From: a virus
Reading direction: 5' to 3' (one strand)
Virus record (IMG/VR): IMGVR_UViG_3300005095_000270
Coordinates: 1-31,776 of that record
DNA: 31,776 nt
Below, piece by piece: positions 14,614 through 22,392 of the stretch; within the stretch, counting starts at the first letter, position 1, and the number at the start of each line of letters is the position of its first letter. The notes below the pieces were generated by a model. That model had not been told where the DNA came from and ran no database searches. It saw nothing but the letters and a program-made list of their open reading frames with translations. The translations under genes and the position numbers were made by a program.

Positions 14614-14759
14614 CAAGCCCTATTACACCTTCCAAAAAGCATTCGCCAACCACCTTCGGCCTAGTTTTGCACTATTTCAGTGTGGAGGGGGAGGTGAGCG
14701 GAAACGGTTCGGCTGACATTGAGCTGCTAAATACTTCAGGTGACTTACATGTGGGATAA
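14610..14759 (+). CDS. Small ORF between ogr and the circularization gene, hypothetical
   Basis: A 49-codon ORF starts at GTG 14610 in a GTGA overlap with the ogr stop and ends at 14759, overlapping the next gene by 11 nt. It would translate to a Ser/Gly-rich peptide. It has no family I recognize. The tight overlaps on both sides suggest translational coupling, but the GTG start and lack of a good ribosome-binding site leave it doubtful. It may simply be the spacer. Confidence 0.3.
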   Translation: MTSPITPSKKHSPTTFGLVLHYFSVEGEVSGNGSADIELLNTSGDLHVG

Positions 14760-15930
14760 ACAATTTAAAAAAGCTTCATGGAATGGTACGGCCTTTAACA
14801 TCCTTAAAACTGTACGTGATGGCGGTAAACGACTGCAGGTTGTTGAGCTGCCTTATAAAGATGATCCCAGTATTTGGATAATGGGTGGAAAGGCGAAAGG
14901 CTATAAAATTGAAGCGGTCTTTGCCGGTGCCAATGCTTTAGCGGATGCGAATGCGTTTGAATCTGGGCTTGATGCTGACCCGGTGGGTAAACTTGAACAC
15001 CCATACCTTGGCGAACTTGATCTGGTTTACCGAACATCGTCCATGTCATTCAGCACTAAGCAAGGCCTGGTCACGCTATCGCTTAAGTTTATCAAGCAAG
15101 GTGCTGCCATTGAGGTTCCCACCAGTAGCATCAAAGCAATTAAGAACTACACGCAAGAAGTTATTAAGCAATCGACTAATGAATTTGTTAGAGCAATCGA
15201 GCAAGCCAGCGCCAATGAAGTTGCCAGCTTTCAGCAAGAATTTACGACACTGCTGAGCAAACTAAGATCTATCGCTAATCAAATGCAACGCCCTGGCATA
15301 GCGCTGGCAAGCTTGAACAATCAAATTAACGATGGCCTTACTGCGATTTCAACCATTGCAAATGCACCCCAAGCTTTTGCAGAGCACGTGAACGCAACGC
15401 TGGGCAATCTATCTTTGCAGCTAAACCAATCTAGCCAATCTACGACAACGAAACTGTCTACGCAAAGTGCCACCACCCCTGGTTATTTTGCCAGCCGACA
15501 GCTTAAACAAGTAGAGCAATCTAGCAGTAGCAAACACATTAAGACGCTGACGACTATGGCCGCTATTGAAACCAACGAATTTATCAACACCAGTACGCCC
15601 GCCACATCTACAAACATTGAACAAGCGGAAGCCAGTATTCACGCACTGGCTTTAAGAGTGAGTGATCGCCAAACAGAAGCCACAGAACAAGCCACTTTTG
15701 AGGGGTATGACTTAGTAGCCTCTATTGAAGCGATAGGCTCTGAACTTGCAAAGCATCAAGCGCGCATAGAAGCAATAAAACAAAACCTAAGCACAACCAA
15801 TATTTTTAACCCCAGCCCAGCACTTGTTTTAGCACACAAGATGGAATGCCAGCTTGAACAGTTTGGCGCACTCAATGCCATTGGTCACCCACTGTTTGTA
15901 ACGGGCAAGGTAAGCGTGCCGCATGAATAA
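14749..15930 (+). CDS. DNA circularization / tail protein (Mu gpN, gp43 family)
   Basis: The N-terminal ~110 residues match the DNA circularization N-terminal domain: W-KQFKKASWNGTAFNI, RLQVVELPYKD, IWIMGGKAKGYKIEAVF, DANAFESGLDADPVGKLEHP and YLGELDLVY. The rest is helical and Ala/Gln/Thr-rich. In Mu, N is a tail protein that also helps circularize infecting DNA. I place the start at ATG 14749 (AGGTGA just upstream) rather than GTG 14740, giving 393 aa. It opens the second tail block; in Mu it directly follows the tape measure gene, which here is ~12 kb away on the other strand. It overlaps gp44 by 8 nt. Confidence 0.85.
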   Translation: MWDKQFKKASWNGTAFNILKTVRDGGKRLQVVELPYKDDPSIWIMGGKAKGYKIEAVFAGANALADANAFESGLDADPVGKLEHPYLGELDLVYRTSSMSFSTKQGLVTLSLKFIKQGAAIEVPTSSIKAIKNYTQEVIKQSTNEFVRAIEQASANEVASFQQEFTTLLSKLRSIANQMQRPGIALASLNNQINDGLTAISTIANAPQAFAEHVNATLGNLSLQLNQSSQSTTTKLSTQSATTPGYFASRQLKQVEQSSSSKHIKTLTTMAAIETNEFINTSTPATSTNIEQAEASIHALALRVSDRQTEATEQATFEGYDLVASIEAIGSELAKHQARIEAIKQNLSTTNIFNPSPALVLAHKMECQLEQFGALNAIGHPLFVTGKVSVPHE

Positions 15931-16858
15931 AATAATTTTAAAAATAGACGGCCAAGCCACCAATTTTGAGACTGCCACTCTCACTTTTTCAATTGAACAA
16001 ATGGCCCACACATTTAACTGCACCATCAATGACATGGACATTGCGAGCCCCCTGCCCGTGCAATTTTATTTTAATGAGCAATTAATTTTTACAGGTCAAA
16101 TAGACAGTACTAGCAGTGCCTCTAAAAAAATGATTAACATCACAGGGCGATCACTGTCAGCCCACTTAATAGATAGCCGAATTAAGATAGATGCACTTTA
16201 TAATCAGACGTTTGATGCCCTGCTGCGGGTCGTTGTAAAAGACTTTAACCTAGGCGTGAAAAACAACGTAAAAACAGCCTTGCCACTCATACCCGAGTTT
16301 CAAATAAATGCTGAATCTCCACTGCAAAACTTAGCGCAAATTGCAAAACAACAAAACCTAATATTATTAGAACAAAACGGCCAAATTTTAATAGAACAGC
16401 CAGGCCAAGCCGCAATTACAAACCTAGTACTAGAAGAAGGTAAAAATCTACAAGAACTCACTTTACAGAGCAATTTTGCCAACCAGTTTTATCACTATGA
16501 AATTCAAGGCGCATGGGACGGCGCAGAAGCAGTTGTGACTTATTCTCCCGCCAATACATGTCGTAAAAAAGTAATCATTGCAGACAAGCTACAAGACCAA
16601 GCAAGCTGTCAAACCCGAGCAGAATACGAGCGTGATTTAGCCATTGCCAAAGGACTAATCGTTAGCGCGAATGTGCCAGACCTGCATAAAGAGTTAACTC
16701 CTGACGTGCTCAATAAAACCGTAGTCGTTAAATCACCAGAACGTGATTTTGAAGAAGAGCTGTTAATCAAATCCATCAGTCTATCCGTATCGCCAACCAG
16801 TCAATCTACCAAAATAGAGTTGTTTCGCCCATTTAACAAGGCCATTAAAAATGTTTGA
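15923..16858 (+). CDS. Baseplate hub protein (Mu gpP, gp44 family)
   Basis: The 311-aa protein has a gp27-like hub start (IDGQATNFETATLTFSIEQM), then LPVQFYFNEQLIFTGQIDS, ITGRSLSAHLIDSRI and FQINAESPLQNLAQIAKQQN. The C-terminal part carries LYKELTPDVLN-like hub motifs with LLIKSISLSVSPTSQSTKIE. In Mu, gp44 forms the trimeric hub at the tail tip that joins the tube to the spike. It overlaps both neighbours by 8 nt, so translation is probably coupled. Confidence 0.88.
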   Translation: MNKIILKIDGQATNFETATLTFSIEQMAHTFNCTINDMDIASPLPVQFYFNEQLIFTGQIDSTSSASKKMINITGRSLSAHLIDSRIKIDALYNQTFDALLRVVVKDFNLGVKNNVKTALPLIPEFQINAESPLQNLAQIAKQQNLILLEQNGQILIEQPGQAAITNLVLEEGKNLQELTLQSNFANQFYHYEIQGAWDGAEAVVTYSPANTCRKKVIIADKLQDQASCQTRAEYERDLAIAKGLIVSANVPDLHKELTPDVLNKTVVVKSPERDFEEELLIKSISLSVSPTSQSTKIELFRPFNKAIKNV

Positions 16859-17339
16859 ACAGATCATGCTGCGTCTTAAATTACTATTTGGCACCGGCAC
16901 GGCCACCCGAGTAGAAACGGGCATTATTCAAGTAAAAATGGCAGCTGGCATAGTAAACGACCGCATTAAACGGCTGCATAACTATGGCTTCATGAGCCGT
17001 CCGCTTACCAAGTCTAAAGCCTATTTATTTTTTATCGGCGGAGATACATCGCGTGGCGTGGCAATGTGCGTAGAAGATGAACGCCATCAAATAGAGCTAC
17101 AACCAGGTGAAGTGGCCATGCTCGATGACAAAGGTAATTTAGTGCATTTTACAGCGAGTGGAATTCACATTAAAACAACCAATACTTTAACAATCGATGC
17201 GGCTAAAACAATTATCAATTCAGACCTAGAAATTAATGGCCACGTTACCAATATCGGTGGTATTGAGATAGACGGTTTAGAGTTTGGAGCGCACACCCAT
17301 ACAGGCGATAGCGGCGGCACAACAGGTGCGCCAAAATAG
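16851..17339 (+). CDS. Baseplate spike protein (Mu gp45 / P2 gpV-like)
   Basis: The 162-aa protein has an N-terminal OB-like part with FMSRPLTKSKAYLFFIGGD and VAMCVEDERHQIELQPGE. A triple-strand beta-helix follows with GNLVHFTASGIHIKTTNTLT. The C-terminal GAHTHTGDSGGTTG places H148 and H150 as the HxH iron-binding tip seen in Mu gp45 and P2 V. The trimeric spike pierces the outer membrane. Upstream overlap with the hub gene is 8 nt. Confidence 0.9.
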   Translation: MFEQIMLRLKLLFGTGTATRVETGIIQVKMAAGIVNDRIKRLHNYGFMSRPLTKSKAYLFFIGGDTSRGVAMCVEDERHQIELQPGEVAMLDDKGNLVHFTASGIHIKTTNTLTIDAAKTIINSDLEINGHVTNIGGIEIDGLEFGAHTHTGDSGGTTGAPK

Positions 17340-17357
17340 ATAATAAGTGAGTAAGAG

Positions 17358-17738
17358 ATGAGCAAATTTAAACTAAATGCACTTTATGAAAACACAGAAA
17401 GCACAGCAGGCATCGAGCACGCTGTTTTGCAAAGCTTACTAAATTGGTCCAAAGCACACATTAACGACCCGATAGAAAAACACAAAAGTAAACAAGGCTG
17501 GTGGGCAAACGAATTTTTAAGCGGTGTAGGCTGCCGAGACTGGACGCTAGCACGATCAAAACAGACACAAGAAACGCTAAAACGTGCAAAGCACTATACA
17601 GAACAGGCCTTGCACTGGTTAATCAGCCAAAACCTGGCAACAAAAATCACAGTAGAAACAGGCTTTACCAACGAACGCTTAATTCGCATCATCAAAATAA
17701 CGCTTAAAGACCAAAGCACAACGGAGATCACGCTATGA
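17358..17738 (+). CDS. Baseplate wedge protein GP46 family
   Basis: The 126-aa protein has the GP46 pattern: KSKQGWWANEFLSGVGCRDW (the RGWWGDxxx...GSRLW element), LARSKQTQETLKRAKHYTEQ with ALHWLISQNLATKITVET. In Mu, gp46 belongs to the baseplate wedge (P2 W counterpart). It overlaps gp47 by 4 nt (ATGA). AAGAG lies just before the start. Confidence 0.88.
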   Translation: MSKFKLNALYENTESTAGIEHAVLQSLLNWSKAHINDPIEKHKSKQGWWANEFLSGVGCRDWTLARSKQTQETLKRAKHYTEQALHWLISQNLATKITVETGFTNERLIRIIKITLKDQSTTEITL

Positions 17739-18748
17739 ACCAACCCAGCTTACAAGAACTAATTCAGCGTGCAAAAACCAATATGGTCAGAGCTACAGGA
17801 CAGGACAACCCTGCAATAGACGCACTTGCATCCGCCATTGCAGGGGCAAGCTTTGGCCAATATGCTTATCAAGATTACCTGTTTCAGCAAATTAACCCAG
17901 AAACTGCCAACGAAGATTGGCTGTATATTTGGGCAGAAAGAGTGGACCAGTCACGCATACCCGCGCAACCATCAAACGGCCTAGTCACCTTTAGCGGTGT
18001 AGCAGGCGTGGTATCAATCCCGCAAGGCACACTGTTAAAAACAGCCGACGATAAACGCTTTAGCGTAACTCAAACAACAAATTCTGATAAGCCAGTACCT
18101 GTGCAATCGACAGATCAAGGCGCAAACCAAAACTTGTCAGCAGGCACTGCGCTGTATTTAGTAACCGCCGTTACCGCTCTAAACCCAGATACCATCATCA
18201 GCTCTGAAATATCTGCAGGCGCAGACACTGAAGATATTGAGCATTGGCGAGATAGAATCGTCACAACATTTAAAGAACGCCAAGCCGTGGGTACCACTAG
18301 TGACTATCAGTTATGGGCAAAAAGCGCGCATCCTGATATTGACTACGCATGGGCATTAGACAACACTCCGCAACTCGGGCAAGTGACTGTTTACGTTGGC
18401 CAGCGTACAAACACCCCGCAGGTAAGCGATGGCACAAAGCAAATCGCGCAATCCTATATTGATTCCGTTCGCCTAGCCGGTTGCCATGTATTTGTGCAAC
18501 ACCCAATAAGCAAGCCGATAGACATAGCCATTAACGGCGTACCAGACCAAATCACGCGTGACCAAATAGCCACAGCGCTGCAAAACCTATTCACTCAAAA
18601 AATGGGCGGCCGTAGCGACTTAGCGCCATCAGAAATTATCCTGTCAATCACGCCTGTAACCGCCACTTTTGGATTAGATTCCCCCACAGCAATTCAAACA
18701 CTAAACCATAACGAGCTATTTACACTCGGAGCCGTTACATGGACGTAA
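17735..18748 (+). CDS. Baseplate J-like protein (Mu gp47)
   Basis: The 337-aa protein shows the Baseplate_J sequence features: ASAIAGASFGQYAYQDYLFQ, WAERVDQSRIPAQPSNGLV, GTLLKTADDKRFSV, AGADTEDIEHWRDRIVTTFK, AVGTTSDYQLWAKSAHPDID and YAWALDNTPQLGQVTVYV. It builds the wedges that trigger sheath contraction. It overlaps both neighbours (4 and 10 nt) within the baseplate operon. Confidence 0.92.
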   Translation: MNQPSLQELIQRAKTNMVRATGQDNPAIDALASAIAGASFGQYAYQDYLFQQINPETANEDWLYIWAERVDQSRIPAQPSNGLVTFSGVAGVVSIPQGTLLKTADDKRFSVTQTTNSDKPVPVQSTDQGANQNLSAGTALYLVTAVTALNPDTIISSEISAGADTEDIEHWRDRIVTTFKERQAVGTTSDYQLWAKSAHPDIDYAWALDNTPQLGQVTVYVGQRTNTPQVSDGTKQIAQSYIDSVRLAGCHVFVQHPISKPIDIAINGVPDQITRDQIATALQNLFTQKMGGRSDLAPSEIILSITPVTATFGLDSPTAIQTLNHNELFTLGAVTWT

Positions 18749-19290
18749 CACAACTAGACCCGCCAAGAACCCAGGCCGACTTTGCCAATGCGCTGCAACA
18801 ACTTCTACCGCCGGGTGACTATTGGCATCCGCAGCAAGAATCACCCGAATTAACACAAATGCTAAACGGTTTAGGCGCTGAACTAAAGACAGTACATGAC
18901 GAGACCAAACTAAGCTTTTTATTTGCTATCGATAATAGTCTGATGGGTTGGAAGCTAGCCGACTTTCAAGCATTATTAGACTCGGGAAACTTAAATAGCA
19001 CAGTGTACGACAACGCCCAAACGCCCAACCTTATTTACATAAAGTTTGAGCAGCAAGATAATGCGGGCGCACTTATGCAAACGCTTGAAGAACACAGGTT
19101 GCCGCACACAAAATTGAACTGGCAAGCACAGAACAGAGCCAAGCTACACACAGCAAGTGCAACAAAGAACATGGCAATAGATAGAGCACAAAAAAGCTTT
19201 AACTTAACGCAAAAATCACCAGGGGTGGTATCCGTGTTAACAGGCAATAAAAACACAATTATTAACAGAACAAACATGAGGACTAACTAA
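18739..19290 (+). CDS. Baseplate/tail protein gp48 family (P2 gpI position)
   Basis: The 183-aa protein begins with an N-terminal segment typical of this family (FANALQQLLPPGDYW, then LTQMLNGLGAELKTVHDETK). The rest is poorly conserved. By order it is the counterpart of Mu gp48/YmfQ and P2 I, which connect wedge and fibre. It overlaps gp47 by 10 nt and the fibre gene by one base. The family call rests on the LLPPG motif and position. Confidence 0.75.
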   Translation: MDVTQLDPPRTQADFANALQQLLPPGDYWHPQQESPELTQMLNGLGAELKTVHDETKLSFLFAIDNSLMGWKLADFQALLDSGNLNSTVYDNAQTPNLIYIKFEQQDNAGALMQTLEEHRLPHTKLNWQAQNRAKLHTASATKNMAIDRAQKSFNLTQKSPGVVSVLTGNKNTIINRTNMRTN

Positions 19291-19862
19291 TGGCATTAAC
19301 GATCACCCAAGCGGGCTTAAATCAAGCAGTACAAGCCTCGGCCAACGGAATTAGCTTAGATATTACTCATGTCGCACTGGGAACAGCGGGATACACACCC
19401 AGCCGAAGCGCCACATCACTTCAAGCAGAAGTAGCGCGCTCCCCTATTTCTGGCGGTGCAAACGTGTCTGACACCCAAATTCACCTAACGGCTGTTTTTA
19501 ACGACAACAACCAATTTTCAGCCAAAGAAATCGGCTTCTTTCTAAGCGACGGTACCCTGTTCGCTGTAGATTCACACCCAACCGACGTTCTAATCTACAA
19601 ACACAGCAGCGCCACTCTTATAGAAGCCTTCGACCTCACACTAGACGCAGTGCCAGCCAGTAGCATCACAGTCAACACAACAGGTGATTTAAGTCTCTAT
19701 TACGCCGAAGAGTTCACAAACTTTAGTAGAAGCATAAACGGCAACGCGTACAGACAAATTCAAATGCAAAGCCAGCTTGATGACCAAGCCGAACAAATTC
19801 GCGTGCTAAACACCGCTATCAACTATTTAAGCCAGCAAGCTGGCGGAAACGACTTAATTTAA
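19290..19862 (+). CDS. Tail fibre N-terminal (baseplate-attachment) protein, short
   Basis: This 190-aa protein looks like the N-terminal fibre domain of P2 H/Mu S-type fibres: ALTITQAGLNQAVQASANGI, ITHVALGTAGYTPS, QIHLTAVFNDNNQFSAKEIG and FFLSDGTLFAV. The C-terminal part has YYAEEFTNFSRSINGNAYRQ leading into a coiled coil (DDQAEQIRVLNTAINYLSQQ). It ends without a receptor-binding domain, so it is probably an adaptor onto which the next protein is attached. Confidence 0.8.
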   Translation: MALTITQAGLNQAVQASANGISLDITHVALGTAGYTPSRSATSLQAEVARSPISGGANVSDTQIHLTAVFNDNNQFSAKEIGFFLSDGTLFAVDSHPTDVLIYKHSSATLIEAFDLTLDAVPASSITVNTTGDLSLYYAEEFTNFSRSINGNAYRQIQMQSQLDDQAEQIRVLNTAINYLSQQAGGNDLI

Positions 19863-19880
19863 GACAACTCGGAGAACACT

Positions 19881-20621
19881 ATGAGCTTAGAAACCAGCGT
19901 GGCAGCACAAACCGCCACAATACAAGATTTAATAGATAATTTTAGCGCAAAGAAAGCAGAGATAGATACAGCAGTAAGTAACGCGATTGCAGCAGTACCG
20001 AGTATGTCACGTAATTTTTACGTTGATGCGATTAATGGAAATGATGCTAATGCAGGTTCATCAACAGCCCCGTTCCAGACGATTAAAAAAGCGTGTGATA
20101 GTGTGCCAATCGGCGGAAGAGGGGTTATACGTATACAGTGCGACCAGACACACATTATTGACGTTGCCGTAACTATCGGAAGCAAGAATATTGAGATAGT
20201 TAGAAATGGTGTAACTGCTGTACCAGTTGTACACATCAAAGCCAATATCTCTTTGCGACAAAGTACGTTTCTGACACAAGGGCCAGGGGTTATTTGGATA
20301 GACACGCTTCAAGCGTTTGGGCTTGCGGGAAGTACATTGACGCTGGGGCAATATTACACGTGGGATATTGTTATGAAGAACACAACAGGAGAACGCAGGA
20401 TTGCTACAAGTGACTACAATCTGCTCGCGGGACTTAATTTGCTAAATTTACATAGAGTGAATGTATCAGTTGAGAGTACCACATATCCAGCAATTTTAGC
20501 TTCAACAAATCAAACTCAAGTGACACTCTTGAATCGCTGGAGTTCGATTTTCGACGCTCACGTCACGACAACAAATGGCATAGAAACTACACTATCCACG
20601 CGCACATCTCTGATTTCGTAA
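19881..20621 (+). CDS. Putative receptor-binding tail fibre/spike with beta-helix
   Basis: The 246-aa protein opens with a coiled coil (~1-40). A segment NFYVDAINGNDANAGSSTA then PFQTIKKACDSVP resembles the start of DUF1565/pectin-lyase-like right-handed beta-helices. A beta-rich, Thr/Asn-rich remainder follows. Such proteins trimerize as tail spikes or fibre tips that bind surface polysaccharide. The sequence after ~20000 looks less biased than the preceding structural genes, suggesting a swapped specificity cassette. GGAG lies 9 bases before the ATG. A catalytic depolymerase activity cannot be claimed. Confidence 0.6.
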   Translation: MSLETSVAAQTATIQDLIDNFSAKKAEIDTAVSNAIAAVPSMSRNFYVDAINGNDANAGSSTAPFQTIKKACDSVPIGGRGVIRIQCDQTHIIDVAVTIGSKNIEIVRNGVTAVPVVHIKANISLRQSTFLTQGPGVIWIDTLQAFGLAGSTLTLGQYYTWDIVMKNTTGERRIATSDYNLLAGLNLLNLHRVNVSVESTTYPAILASTNQTQVTLLNRWSSIFDAHVTTTNGIETTLSTRTSLIS

Positions 20622-20632
20622 GGAAGAAATAA

Positions 20633-20995
20633 ATGTATACATTCAAATTAAACAACACAAACTACTCAAACTTTGACTCAGAATCACTGGCAGAGCTAGT
20701 CAAAGCAGGCAAAATCACACAAGCAGAGGCTGATGTAATCATTGCTGAACACGAAGCAAAGGCACAAGAAAAGCTAGAAAAGACAACAGGCTTAGAATAC
20801 GCATCAACTGGCGTAATCGTGCCTTTTACGTCTGATGACGCAATCGGATTGTTACAAGTAAAGGCCGCATTTGAGCTGGGGTTAGCAAACACCGTTATCA
20901 AGTTTAGCAATGGTCAATCGCTAGACATGGTCGCTGCAGATTTCCCCGCTTTTGCAACGTGGTTTGTAACTGAACGTAATAAGTTCTTCGCATAA
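20633..20995 (+). CDS. Tail-fibre-associated protein, possible fibre assembly chaperone
   Basis: The 120-aa protein follows the putative spike by 11 bp, with AGGAAG upstream. Its first ~50 residues are charged and helical (TQAEADVIIAEHEAKAQEKL). The C-terminal half (VPFTSDDAIGLLQVKAAFEL and FATWFVTERNKFF) vaguely resembles DUF4376-type domains found at the end of fibre and fibre-assembly proteins. Position suggests a fibre chaperone or distal tip. I do not recognize it with certainty. Confidence 0.5.
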   Translation: MYTFKLNNTNYSNFDSESLAELVKAGKITQAEADVIIAEHEAKAQEKLEKTTGLEYASTGVIVPFTSDDAIGLLQVKAAFELGLANTVIKFSNGQSLDMVAADFPAFATWFVTERNKFFA

Positions 20996-20996
20996 A

Positions 20997-21377
20997 ATGC
21001 TTGTCACAGCTCAAATTCTGTTGCCGAAAAAATGGTGGCAGAAGCCTCGTTACCGACTTTTAAAGCCCATGGAATGCGCAGGGTTTGAAGTGCCAGCAGG
21101 GTTTATTAGCGACGGTGCAACCGTACCCAGAATTTTATGGCCACTATTTCCGCCAGTGGGAAAATATCTAAAAGCCACTCTAGTTCACGACTACCTTTTA
21201 ACGCAAAATCCGCACGACCGAAAAACTGCAGACTTGGCATTTCGCCAATGCTTGCATAGCTTAGGCATAGCGCGCTGGCGTGCTAATATTATGTTTTACG
21301 CCGTGCGCGGGTTTGGCATAGCTAAGTTAATTTTCCAGCGTCAGTTGTTTAAGCGCCAAATTCATGGCCTTTGCTAA
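20997..21377 (+). CDS. DUF1353 family protein
   Basis: The 126-aa protein has the DUF1353 core: FEVPAGFISDGATVPRILWP (pxGFxxDgaSvPrxxW), LKATLVHDYLL (AxxxHDyLy) and RKTADLAFRQCLHSLGI. It is common in phages near fibre or lysis genes; no function is established. The C-terminal ~17 codons overlap the antitoxin gene on the opposite strand by 51 nt, so the end (KRQIHGLC) may have been redefined when the TA module arrived. Confidence 0.75.
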   Translation: MLVTAQILLPKKWWQKPRYRLLKPMECAGFEVPAGFISDGATVPRILWPLFPPVGKYLKATLVHDYLLTQNPHDRKTADLAFRQCLHSLGIARWRANIMFYAVRGFGIAKLIFQRQLFKRQIHGLC

Positions 21378-21674
21378 TTTTTGCAACGTCTCTTCTCGTG
21401 CCTCATGCTTGCCTGCTTCAATGCGTGCTAATGCACTTTGCGCCATCGTTGCTTTTTGCGCCAATTTTTTTTGAGTTAACCCCAAATGCTTGCGCCAAGC
21501 CTTCACTAGGGGCATGCCTTCCACAGCATGTAAGCCGACCACCTCATGCGGAATATAACCATTTTCCACCGGCTTTCTTGTGATTTCAAGCTGAGTAAAT
21601 TCATCATAAGGAATCACAACAAAAGCGGGGTGTCCGCCAGCTTCTATAATTTGATAATTAGTAAGTGCGTTCAT
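21327..21674 (-). CDS. HTH antitoxin of a RelE-type toxin-antitoxin pair
   Basis: The 115-aa protein has an N-terminal toxin-binding-like strand-helix part (YQIIEAGGHPAFVVIPYDEF) and a C-terminal Xre-type helix-turn-helix (LVKAWRKHLGLTQKKLAQKA, then QSALARIEAGKHEAREETLQ). It should neutralize the toxin and repress the operon. It follows the toxin gene with a 17-nt overlap, a toxin-first order as in higBA. Its 3' end overlaps the DUF1353 gene by 51 nt on the opposite strand. Confidence 0.82.
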   Translation of the reverse strand: MNALTNYQIIEAGGHPAFVVIPYDEFTQLEITRKPVENGYIPHEVVGLHAVEGMPLVKAWRKHLGLTQKKLAQKATMAQSALARIEAGKHEAREETLQKLAKAMNLALKQLTLEN

Positions 21675-21918
21675 CTCGTTTTTTCACCTCTTCAATGTTA
21701 ATAACTTCAACCTCATTATTATCGAGCACATTAAAAAATACTCGATAATCCCCCACTCTTAAACGATAGGCATAGTCATGATTCACCAACGGCTTGACAT
21801 TGCTAGTGTCGGGAAATGTTTTAAGCGTGGCCACCTTGGCATAAATGCGCCCCACGGCCACTTTATTTTTAAGTTTATTAAGCTGTTTAACCGCTTTGAT
21901 TGACCAGTTGATAATCAT
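21658..21918 (-). CDS. RelE/ParE-superfamily toxin
   Basis: The 86-aa protein fits RelE: MIINWSIKAVKQLNKLKNKV at the N-terminus, then TSNVKPLVNHDYAYRLRVGD, YRVFFNVLDNNEVEVINIEE, and KKRDERTY at the C-terminus. RelE toxins cleave mRNA on the ribosome; gyrase poisoning by ParE is the alternative. The C-terminal R-x-x-Y pair and the central Arg fit mRNA interferases. It is driven by its own promoter at 21948-21975. It is a moron between structural and lysis genes and could stabilize the prophage or act against other phages. Confidence 0.85.
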   Translation of the reverse strand: MIINWSIKAVKQLNKLKNKVAVGRIYAKVATLKTFPDTSNVKPLVNHDYAYRLRVGDYRVFFNVLDNNEVEVINIEEVKKRDERTY

Positions 21919-21947
21919 GTTGTGTACCGCTTTATAATGTTAATTTA

Positions 21948-21976
21948 ATTATAACAAATATAACAAATATAACAAT
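21948..21976 (-). promoter_or_regulatory. TA promoter on tandem 9-bp repeats
   Basis: Minus strand TTGTTA (21975-21970), 16-bp spacer, TATAAT (21953-21948) is a good sigma-70 promoter for the toxin gene at 21918. It coincides with tandem repeats ATAACAAAT (21951-21959), ATAACAAAT (21960-21968) and ATAACAAT (21969-21976). These could be the antitoxin's autoregulatory sites. Confidence 0.65.
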
Positions 21977-22083
21977 AAATGAAACCCTACTTTTACCAAT
22001 CACAATTAAAAACCCATCCTATAGAAGCTATAAACCAAAGCAATTACAATGATTTAAACACTTTAATCATAATCGGAAACAGC

Positions 22084-22392
22084 ATGGCAATAGAGATTCA
22101 AGAAGAGATTCAAAGCTTAAAAATCATCATTCAAAAACTTGAGCAGAATCAAGAACAAACGACTGCCCTGCTCACAGATATGAGCCACTCACTTCGTGAC
22201 TTGGTTAAGCTGCAAAAAGACCATGATGTTTTAAGAATTGAATGTTTCAACAAAATAGAAGCCAACTCACAAGCTATCTTGCGCGCTCATCAACGTGTCG
22301 ACAAAATTGACAGCGCGCAAACATGGTTTACCAGGTTAGTCTTTAGCGTAATAACAGTTTGCGTGCTGGCCGCAGTTGGTTTATCAAGATGA
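22084..22392 (+). CDS. Small coiled-coil membrane protein, XhlA-like
   Basis: From ATG 22084 (GGAAAC 7 bases upstream) the product is 102 aa. Residues ~1-75 form a coiled coil (IQEEIQSLKIIIQKLEQNQE), then VDKIDSAQTWFTRLVFSVIT and a C-terminal transmembrane segment. This build resembles haemolysin XhlA-type proteins, which help holins in lysis. The open frame extends up to 21979, but that part is AT-rich leader. It overlaps the amidase start in ATGA, supporting a role in the lysis operon. Homology is inferred from architecture. Confidence 0.6.
   Translation: MAIEIQEEIQSLKIIIQKLEQNQEQTTALLTDMSHSLRDLVKLQKDHDVLRIECFNKIEANSQAILRAHQRVDKIDSAQTWFTRLVFSVITVCVLAAVGLSR

Noticed and set aside
20018-20351. 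Minus-strand open frames over the beta-helix fibre gene
   Set aside because: Cys/Pro-rich shadow frames without start signals, overlapping a better-supported plus-strand gene.
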